Source: Streptomyces cupreus (GTDB lineage: Bacteria > Actinomycetota > Actinomycetes > Streptomycetales > Streptomycetaceae). Taken from it: a stretch of DNA of 64,000 nt. Position 1 is the stretch's first letter. Each line of letters opens with the position of its first letter. The stretch covers positions 94,762-158,761 of the forward strand of contig NZ_JACMSF010000016.1 in NCBI RefSeq assembly GCF_014257025.1, read 5' to 3'. The position numbers and the translations under genes are program-made. Below, piece after piece: positions 17,634-25,348 of the stretch. Under the pieces are notes generated by a model, which made no database searches, had not been told where the DNA came from, and saw only the letters and a program-made list of their open reading frames with translations.

Positions 17634-18418
17634 GCCTCTTCCGCCGCGGGGACCTGCACTCCCTCGCCGCCCCCTACGCCCTCGACGCTCTGGAACCGGG
17701 GGAGCGCGTGCGCTTCGAGAAGCATCTGAAGAACTGCGAGCGCTGCGCCGCCGAGGTACGGACCCTGTCCGAGGACGCGGTACGACTGGCCTGGTCGACG
17801 TCCGCCCCGGCGCCGGCCGCGATGCGCGAACGGGTCCTGGCCGCCGTACGGACGACCGCTCAGGAGCCCGTGCGGGCGCGGGAGCCGCAGTTGCCGCCGC
17901 ATGTGTGGGGGATGCGGCCGCCGCCGAGCCGGGTGCGGGAGCGGCGGCCCCTGTTCGTGCCCTTCGCGACCGCCACCGCCGCCGCGGCCCTCGTCGTAGG
18001 CTCGCTGTTCGCGGTGCAGGCGAATCGGACGCAGGACGAGCTGGACGCCCAGCGGGCGCAGGCGCGTGAGATCGCCCACGTTCTCGCGGCTCCCGACGCA
18101 CGTGCGAGCACCGGACAGGACGCCGAGGGCCGGAGTATCGGAGTGATCGCTTCCGTATCGGAGGGGCGTGCGGTCGTCACCCTCGGCGGATACGACGACC
18201 CTCCGGGGCGCCGCGTGCATCAACTGTGGCTCATGCGCCCGGGCGCGCAACCGCGCTCCCTCGGGCTCTTCGAGGGCGACACGCCCTTGGTCGCGTCCGG
18301 CCTGGACAAGTCCGCTACGTCACTGGCCGTGACCGTCGAGCCGGACGGAGGCTCGCCGCAGCCCACTACCCAGCCGGTAGTCCAACTCGCCCTGAAATCG
18401 GTTGGATTCGGAGAGTGA
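17630..18418 (+). CDS. rskA: Anti-sigma-K factor, RskA type
   Basis: The 262-residue protein has an N-terminal anti-sigma domain with the zinc-finger-like HxxxCxxC (His32, Cys36, Cys39), one membrane helix at about 108-129, and an extracytoplasmic RskA C-domain (residues about 150-260; VVTLGGYDDPPGRRVHQLWLM). Such proteins hold the sigma factor at the membrane until regulated proteolysis releases it. The ATG overlaps the sigK stop as ATGA, so the two proteins should be made in equal amounts. All expected domains are present. Confidence 0.92.
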   Translation: MSLFRRGDLHSLAAPYALDALEPGERVRFEKHLKNCERCAAEVRTLSEDAVRLAWSTSAPAPAAMRERVLAAVRTTAQEPVRAREPQLPPHVWGMRPPPSRVRERRPLFVPFATATAAAALVVGSLFAVQANRTQDELDAQRAQAREIAHVLAAPDARASTGQDAEGRSIGVIASVSEGRAVVTLGGYDDPPGRRVHQLWLMRPGAQPRSLGLFEGDTPLVASGLDKSATSLAVTVEPDGGSPQPTTQPVVQLALKSVGFGE

Positions 18419-18544
18419 TCGACGACGAATCGTCAACGCCCTTACGGGGAAGGTGAATCCTGTGACCGCGATACACGAGTGCCCCGAGGGGGCGATAGGG
18501 TTACCCTGCCCGGGCCGGGTGGACTCGTACGGGTGGGGAGTGAC

Positions 18545-18814
18545 ATGGAACAGATAACAGTGCGCAGCAGGGCGAGGGTCCCTGCGATCACCTGCGGGAG
18601 CAGCGCGACCAGTTCGCGCCTCGACCGCCATCTCTCGGTGCTGGCGGGTCCCGCCGTGCCGCAGCAGAAGACGGCCGAGGCGACCTCGCTGATGCGTGAG
18701 CTGACCGCCCGTGAGCCCGTGAGTCAGCACAGCGACCGGGGTGCGCGAGTCCGTCGCGTCTCGCTCTTCGCGCCCCTGCGTCGACTGCGCCGCTCGCTGT
18801 TCGGCGGCCACTAG
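18545..18814 (+). CDS. Small hypothetical protein
   Basis: An 89-residue basic protein (MEQITVRSRARVPAITCGSS at the N-terminus, VSLFAPLRRLRRSLFGGH at the C-terminus) with a GGGGAG ribosome site ahead of the ATG at 18545. The C-terminal 18 residues could form an amphipathic, membrane-binding helix. I recognise no domain. TAGGGT at 18496-18501 may be its -10 box. Codon usage looks like its neighbours, which favours a real gene. Confidence 0.6.
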   Translation: MEQITVRSRARVPAITCGSSATSSRLDRHLSVLAGPAVPQQKTAEATSLMRELTAREPVSQHSDRGARVRRVSLFAPLRRLRRSLFGGH

Positions 18815-18895
18815 GCGCTCCGCTGCAGGTGCCGCGATCTGCCGTCGGTCTTCTGCGGCGCCGTCGCGACCTGCTCAGACGTTCCGGCCCCGCGC

Positions 18896-20104
18896 TCAGG
18901 CGGCCACTCCGTCCCGGCGCAGCGCTGCGATCTCGCCGTCCGTCATCCCCACGGCTCGCAGCAGCGCCTCGGTGTGTTCCCCGAGCGCGGGCACGTCCCC
19001 CATGCGTGCCGCCTCCCCACCCGGCAGCGTGATCGGCGGCAGCAGCGCCCTGAGCGGCCCCACCGGCGAACCCACCTCCCGCCACCGCTCCCGGGCCGTC
19101 AGCTGCGGATGGTCCGCGACCTCGTGCAGATCCCTGAGCCGCGCGCACGCAAGACCCGCGCCCTCCAGCCGCGCCAGCGCCTCGTCGGTGTCGAGCGCGC
19201 CCAGCGCCTTCGCGACCAGCTTGTCCGTGCGTTCCCGGTTCACCACCCGAGCAGCATTCGTCGCATAGGCCGGCTCGGTCCCCAACTCGGGCCGCCGCAG
19301 CACCTGTTCGGCCAGTCGCCGCCATTCCCGGTCGTTCTGCACCGACAGCAGCACCCGTCCCCCGTCCGCCGTCGGATAGGCGTCGTAGGGCGCGATGACG
19401 GCGTGCGCGAGCCCGGTGCGCGCCGGTGCCGTGCCGCCGTGCATCGCGTGGTGCAGTGGATGCCCCATCCACTCCGCCAGCGACTCCAGCATCGACACCT
19501 CCACAGGCCCGCCCCGCCCGGTCATGCCCCTGCGCACCAGCGCCGCGAGCACCCCGGAGAAGGCGTACATGGCCGCCGCGATGTCCGCCGCAGGGATCCC
19601 CGCCTTCACCGGCTGTTCGGGCGTCCCGGTCACCGACACAAGGCCGGCCTCGCACTGCACGAGCATGTCGTAGGCCCGCTTGTCCGCGTACGGGCCGCCG
19701 GCGCCGTACCCCGAGATGTCCACGGCTACCAGGCGTGGGTGCGCGGCGCACAGCGTGGCCGCGTCGAGGCCGAGCCGGGCGGCGGCGCCCTGGGCGAGGT
19801 TTTGCACGAAGACGTCCGCGTCGCGCACGAGTCGTCGTACGACGTCCAGGCCGCGCGGGTCCTTCAGGTCCAGGGCGATGGACTCCTTGCCGCGGTTGCA
19901 CCACACGAAGTGCGAGGCGAGACCCGCGGCGGCGGTGTCGTAGCCGCGCGCGAAGTCGCCGCCGTCGATCCGCTCGACCTTGATCACCCGGGCGCCGAGA
20001 TCGGCGAGCTGCCGGGTGGCGAAGGGGGCCGCGACGGCCTGTTCGACGGCGACGACGGTGATGCCTGTAAGGGGCAGCGGCTGTGATTCCATGCGGGCGA
20101 TCAT
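18896..20104 (-). CDS. Family III CoA-transferase (CaiB/BaiF type)
   Basis: The 402-residue enzyme has the family start LTGITVVAVEQAVAAPFATRQLADLGARVIKVER and the SHFVWCNRGKESIALDLK block. The Asp in AYDMLVQCEAGLVSVTG (residue 146) aligns with the catalytic Asp of formyl-CoA transferase and alpha-methylacyl-CoA racemase. It moves CoA between carboxylic acids or racemises branched acyl-CoA. A start at the ATG at 20090-20092 (MESQPLPL) is also possible. It stands alone, divergent from a damaged TetR gene that may once have controlled it. Confidence 0.88.
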   Translation of the reverse strand: MIARMESQPLPLTGITVVAVEQAVAAPFATRQLADLGARVIKVERIDGGDFARGYDTAAAGLASHFVWCNRGKESIALDLKDPRGLDVVRRLVRDADVFVQNLAQGAAARLGLDAATLCAAHPRLVAVDISGYGAGGPYADKRAYDMLVQCEAGLVSVTGTPEQPVKAGIPAADIAAAMYAFSGVLAALVRRGMTGRGGPVEVSMLESLAEWMGHPLHHAMHGGTAPARTGLAHAVIAPYDAYPTADGGRVLLSVQNDREWRRLAEQVLRRPELGTEPAYATNAARVVNRERTDKLVAKALGALDTDEALARLEGAGLACARLRDLHEVADHPQLTARERWREVGSPVGPLRALLPPITLPGGEAARMGDVPALGEHTEALLRAVGMTDGEIAALRRDGVAA

Positions 20105-20222
20105 GCCCCGTGGACGTCAGCCTTCGCCATGGGTGTACCGGCGTACGGCAAGCGGCGCGGCGACGGCGATCAGCAGGGCGCTCCAGGCCGGCGACCCGGC
20201 GACCGGGTGGGCCACCGGCCAG

Positions 20223-20627
20223 GTGATCTGGGCGCGTCCCGAACGGACGGGCCGGGGGCCGAGGCCCGCGTACAGCCGGGCCGACATCGCCGCGGCGGCC
20301 GTCCGGATCGCTGACGCGGAGGGGCTCGACTCGGTCTCGATGCGACGGGTCGCGGCCGAGGTCGGCTGCGGCACGATGTCGCTCTACAACTACGTGCCGC
20401 GCAAGGCGGACCTGTACGAGCTGATGGTCGACGAGGTCAGCGCGGAGTACGAACTGCCGGACGACCCCGGGCTGGCCGAGCGCGTGCGCTCCGTGGCGTG
20501 GTCGGCGGAGCGGGAACTGAGCGTACGGGGCGCCTACATGATGAGCCGGGTCATGACGGGGGAGTACCCGCGCCTGGCGGCTGAGGCTCAGACGATCACG
20601 AACTGGCCCTCCGGGCCCTCCTCGTGA
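20223..20627 (+). pseudogene. TetR-family regulator with a deleted effector-binding domain
   Basis: The frame encodes WARPERTGRGPRPAYSRADI and then an intact TetR helix-turn-helix (VSMRRVAAEVGCGTMSLYNYVPRKADLYELMVDEV). The normal effector domain of about 100 residues is missing: after PDDPGLAERV the sequence jumps to RGAYMMSRVMTGEYPRLAAE, which looks like the extreme C-terminus of this TetR subgroup, and the last 12 residues read into the 3' end of the opposite gene. The GTG at 20223 is the best start, giving 134 residues. It might still bind DNA without sensing a ligand, but a broken gene is more likely. Confidence 0.65.
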
Positions 20628-21736
20628 TGGTCCAGGACCGAGGCCGGCCCCCGGGCCGCCTCGGGCACGGGGAGCACCCCCGCCTTGCGCAGCTCCGCCG
20701 CACTGATCGCAGCGTTGATCGTCAACTCCTTCTGCCGTGGCCGCAGTTCGGCGAGCAGGGCCAACACCGTGATCAGCTCAAGGAGTTCGGAGGTCCAGGT
20801 CTGCGGCCAGGTCGGCGGGCGGATCGCCGCCAGGGTGCCCGGTTCCGTCTTTTCGGCGGTGCGGGTGGTGAACCACTGCTCCAGGACGCGGACGCCGCCC
20901 ACCTCGTAGTCCCAGGCCTCCGGCGGCACCGGGGAGACGCGGCCCTCGTCCAGGTGCAGGGTCTCCTCCTCGCGGTCGTAGTGCAGGGTCAGGGGGCGGG
21001 AGGGGAGCGGGGCGCGAACGTACGGGCGGCGGCCTCCGGGGAGTTTGGGGCGGTCGCCGTCGCGTCGCATCAGCCAGAGGATGCGGTGGCCCAACTCCAC
21101 GCCCTTCGCCCAGAGTTCGGGGTCCTCGGTGAGGGGGACGGTGAGGTCGTGGCGGGTCGTGGCGATGGTCCAGGCGAGGACGTCGGCGGGGGTGGGGGAC
21201 AGGCCGAGCCGTGTGGTCAGGTGGTCCATCAGGCCCGGGGCCAGGTTCGGTTCCGTGCCGCCGGGGCGGCGGTAGAGGGGGCGGATTCGGCCCGGACGCA
21301 GGAGGGGGAGCAGGGAGGTGGCGAGGAGCTGGTCGGGGGTCTCGACCAGGAAGGTCTGGTGTTCGTCGGCCACCCGCCACAGCTCCGGTCGGGCCGCGTC
21401 GATCAGGCGGTGGTCGGGGATCAGCCACTGCTCGTCGAAGGGGGCGTGCAGCACGCGGACCGGCTCCGGGCAGGGGCCCGAGGCGCGGACCAGTTTCTCC
21501 GTACCCCCTGGGTGGCCCGGCAGTTGACCCACCGCCGAGTGCAGGGTGCGTGAGCGCGTCGGCTCCAGCAGCGCTTCCCGGTCCGGGCCCTCGGCCTTGA
21601 CGAAGGCGTCCCAGCGGGCCTTCAGACAGGCCGCGTCGGGGCCCGTCGGCCACCCCCGGCCCAGCCGAAGCGGTGCGACGGACCACGGCATGAGGTCCGC
21701 CAGCGGCGGAGCGTCGTCGTGCGTCACGGTGGGCAT
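20588..21736 (-). CDS. Type ISP restriction-modification-like C-terminal domain protein
   Basis: This 382-residue protein, beginning MPTVTHDDAPPLADLMPWSV, resembles streptomycete proteins commonly labelled type ISP restriction/modification enzyme or DNA methyltransferase, and I recall the motif LYRRPGGTEPNLAPGL from that group. I see no methyltransferase motifs (no FxGxG or NPPY) and no helicase or nuclease motifs, so it would correspond to a target-recognition or C-terminal region only. It starts 17 bases after the GntR gene stop, so it may share a transcript with hmgA and the regulator. Whether it touches DNA is not known. Confidence 0.55.
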   Translation of the reverse strand: MPTVTHDDAPPLADLMPWSVAPLRLGRGWPTGPDAACLKARWDAFVKAEGPDREALLEPTRSRTLHSAVGQLPGHPGGTEKLVRASGPCPEPVRVLHAPFDEQWLIPDHRLIDAARPELWRVADEHQTFLVETPDQLLATSLLPLLRPGRIRPLYRRPGGTEPNLAPGLMDHLTTRLGLSPTPADVLAWTIATTRHDLTVPLTEDPELWAKGVELGHRILWLMRRDGDRPKLPGGRRPYVRAPLPSRPLTLHYDREEETLHLDEGRVSPVPPEAWDYEVGGVRVLEQWFTTRTAEKTEPGTLAAIRPPTWPQTWTSELLELITVLALLAELRPRQKELTINAAISAAELRKAGVLPVPEAARGPASVLDHHEEGPEGQFVIV

Positions 21737-21752
21737 GGTACGACGTGGCCGT

Positions 21753-22502
21753 CTACGTCGCGTCGAGGGTCACCGTGAAGGAGAAACGGTCGCCTCTGTA
21801 GTTGATGACCGCCACATCCAGAACACGTCCGTCCGAATCGTACGTAATGCCCGTATAGTGCAAGATCGGGCTCAGCAACGGTACTTCCAGCAACCGAGCC
21901 GTCTCCGGATCCGCCAGCCTCGCCTCCACCGTGTCCGTGATACGGCTGATGTCCGCCAGGACGACGTCCCGCAGCACCTTCGTCATCGGCCACCGCTCCA
22001 GATCGGCCGGATCGATGCGCGCGGCGAGTTCGGGGCGGACGTAGTTGCGGGCGTGGTTCGTCGGCTCGCCCGTCTTCTCGTCGCTGCGCAGCCGGTGGTA
22101 CGTCGCCACCTCGCCCAGATCCGGGAAGTACTCGGCGAGTTCCACCGGTACCGGCCCCTTCCCGTGGTCCAGCACCCGCGTCGCCATCCCCGACTGCTGC
22201 GCCACGATCGCGTCCACCGACCCCAGCAGCCGTACCGGCGCACCCCGTTGGACATGCGGCTCGATGAACGTGCCCCGCCGCCGGTGCCGGGTGATCAGCC
22301 CCTCGTCCTCCAGCTCCTTCAGCGCCTGCCGCATGGTCAGCACGCTCACGCCGTAGTGCTCGGCCAGCTGCTCCTCCGTGGGCAGGCGCAGCGGGTCCTG
22401 GGGCCGGCGGCCGAGTATCGAGGCGCGCAGCGACTGCGACACCTGGTACCAGAGCGGCAGCTTGCGGTTGAGGACGATGGAGTCCGGGGCGAAGGAGGTC
22501 AC
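21753..22502 (-). CDS. GntR/HutC-family transcriptional regulator with UTRA domain
   Basis: The 249-residue protein has an N-terminal winged helix (residues about 15-80; LPTEEQLAEHYGVSVLTMRQALKELEDEGLITRHRRRGTFI) and a UTRA ligand-binding domain (about 100-245). It starts with GTG 27 bases downstream of the hmgA stop on the same strand, so it is likely co-transcribed with homogentisate dioxygenase and may control it, sensing a tyrosine breakdown intermediate. The perfect palindrome at 23900-23931 is the obvious operator candidate. Confidence 0.88.
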   Translation of the reverse strand: MTSFAPDSIVLNRKLPLWYQVSQSLRASILGRRPQDPLRLPTEEQLAEHYGVSVLTMRQALKELEDEGLITRHRRRGTFIEPHVQRGAPVRLLGSVDAIVAQQSGMATRVLDHGKGPVPVELAEYFPDLGEVATYHRLRSDEKTGEPTNHARNYVRPELAARIDPADLERWPMTKVLRDVVLADISRITDTVEARLADPETARLLEVPLLSPILHYTGITYDSDGRVLDVAVINYRGDRFSFTVTLDAT

Positions 22503-22529
22503 GGGGCCATCCGTACCGGCAGGAGTTGA

Positions 22530-23882
<1,353 letters not shown>

Positions 23883-23899
23883 GATCGCTCCCTTGCCGT

Positions 23900-23931
23900 C
23901 CGGAATCCTATGTATAACCGTAGGATTCCGG
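23900..23931. promoter_or_regulatory. Perfect 32-bp palindrome before hmgA, likely operator
   Basis: Two 11-base arms (CCGGAATCCTA at 23900-23910 and its exact complement at 23921-23931) flank the A+T-rich spacer TGTATAACCG. It lies 18 bases upstream of the hmgA start, between hmgA and a divergent lipoprotein gene. The size and symmetry fit a dimeric regulator site, most simply the co-transcribed GntR/UTRA protein. Confidence 0.75.
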
Positions 23932-24014
23932 CTCGGTGGGCGCAAGAGGTGCACCCCAGGTACGCGGTTTCTCCTCACTGCGGACGACCAGAACCAGACC
24001 CCAGGGGGATCCGA

Positions 24015-24623
24015 GTGTCGGACCGGTGTTCTACGCTCCCCGGCATGTCGTGGACGCGGGCGCTGCTCGCCGCGCTCGCGGTCTGTGTCCTGCTGCTGAC
24101 CGGATCCGTGGGCTGCGGCTCCAGTGGCACACAGGAACAGAAGATCGGCGAGTCGCCCTCGCCGGTCGGCGAGCTGCTCGACGACTCCGACGAGGAGGGC
24201 CGGCTCTACCGCGAGGTGGACGAGGAGCAGGCACCCGAGGTCGGCATCGAGGTGCAGCCGAACTCGTCCGACAGCTGGGACGTCCGTCTCACCGTCCGCG
24301 ACTTCCGCTTCTCGCCCGCCGGCACGAAGGAGAAGCCGGTGGCCGGACAGGGCCTGGCGCACCTCTATCTCGACGGCCGCCTGATCGCCCGCCTCCGCAC
24401 CCCGGAGTACCGCCTCCCCGCCGAACTCGTCCCGCGCGGCACGCACCACGTCACCGCCCGCCTGTACGCCGACGACGGCACGGTGTGGGCCGTGGACGGC
24501 GAACCGATCGAGAGCACGGCCGACATCACGGCCTCGGAGGCCGACCCGACGATGAGTGCAGGGGCCACCGGAGTCCGTACTGGAGGGCAAGGTTCACCGG
24601 ACCGCGCCGGAAAGGCATCATGA
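24015..24623 (+). CDS. Probable lipoprotein of unknown function
   Basis: A 202-residue protein starting at GTG 24015 with AGGGGGA six bases before it; an ATG at 24045 lacks a ribosome site. A hydrophobic stretch (LLAALAVCVLLLTGSVGC) ends in a cysteine that could be a lipobox, though the -3 residue is Ser rather than Leu. The mature part is acidic at first, then an all-beta-looking domain (SWDVRLTVRDFRFSPAGTKEKPVAGQGLAHLYLDG) that resembles copper-binding or cupredoxin-like accessory proteins only loosely. It overlaps the TetR gene by four bases (ATGA). Confidence 0.7.
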   Translation: MSDRCSTLPGMSWTRALLAALAVCVLLLTGSVGCGSSGTQEQKIGESPSPVGELLDDSDEEGRLYREVDEEQAPEVGIEVQPNSSDSWDVRLTVRDFRFSPAGTKEKPVAGQGLAHLYLDGRLIARLRTPEYRLPAELVPRGTHHVTARLYADDGTVWAVDGEPIESTADITASEADPTMSAGATGVRTGGQGSPDRAGKAS

Positions 24624-25237
24624 AGCCCGTGCCCCACGCGACCTCGCTCCGCCGCGCGCCCGTACAGCGGCGCAGTGCCGAACGGCTCACCAGGATCCTC
24701 GACGCCTGCGCCGACCTCCTCGACGAGGTCGGCTACGACGACCTGAGCACCCGCGCGGTCGCCCAGCGCGCCGGAGTCCCCATCGGCTCGGTCTACCGCT
24801 TCTTCGGCAACAAGCGACAGATGGCCGACGCCCTGGCCCAGCGCAACCTCGACCGCTACGCCGAGCGCGTCACCGAACGCCTGGCGGGCGGCGCCGTCCG
24901 CGACTGGCGCGCGGCCATGGACGCCGTACTCGACGAATACCTCGTGATGAAGCGAACGGCCCCCGGCTTCGCCCTCGTCGACTTCGGCAACCAGATACCC
25001 GTGGGCGCCCGCCGCGCGGAACCCAACCATCGAGTCGCCGACCGCCTCACCGACCTCCTCTCCGGCTACCTCGACCGCACCCCCGACGAGGATCTGCGCC
25101 GCGTGTTCCTCGTAGCCGTGGAAACCGCCGACACCTTGGTCCACCTCGCCTTCCGCGTCTCCCCGGAGGGAGACGAGCGGATCATCGAGGAGGCACGGGA
25201 GCTGCTGCGGGCTTATCTGGCGCGGGCCCTGGACTGA
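24620..25237 (+). CDS. TetR-family transcriptional regulator
   Basis: The 205-residue protein has an N-terminal TetR helix-turn-helix (residues about 20-66; LSTRAVAQRAGVPIGSVYRFFGNKRQMADALA) and a typical helical effector domain. It is translationally coupled to the upstream lipoprotein gene. The palindrome CATACCGGTCGGTATG at 25287-25302, between its stop and the molybdopterin oxidoreductase gene, could be its operator, although the adjacent TetR at 49996 is another candidate. Effector unknown. Confidence 0.88.
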   Translation: MKPVPHATSLRRAPVQRRSAERLTRILDACADLLDEVGYDDLSTRAVAQRAGVPIGSVYRFFGNKRQMADALAQRNLDRYAERVTERLAGGAVRDWRAAMDAVLDEYLVMKRTAPGFALVDFGNQIPVGARRAEPNHRVADRLTDLLSGYLDRTPDEDLRRVFLVAVETADTLVHLAFRVSPEGDERIIEEARELLRAYLARALD

Positions 25238-25286
25238 ACCCTCCGCGAATTTCCGACCCCACCCCCGCCACCCCCTCCCCAGCATC

Positions 25287-25302
25287 CATACCGGTCGGTA
25301 TG
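25287..25302. promoter_or_regulatory. TetR-type operator, palindrome CATACCG-GT-CGGTATG
   Basis: A perfect 7-base inverted repeat with a 2-base spacer sits 46 bases before the molybdopterin oxidoreductase start. It contains ACCGGTCGGTATG (25290-25302), which recurs before the SDR gene (48977-48989) and the APH-kinase gene (52952-52964). Confidence 0.6.
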
Positions 25303-25348
25303 CTCGGCCCCACGTCCGTGCGCCACCGTCGCCGCCCCGGGAGGACCC

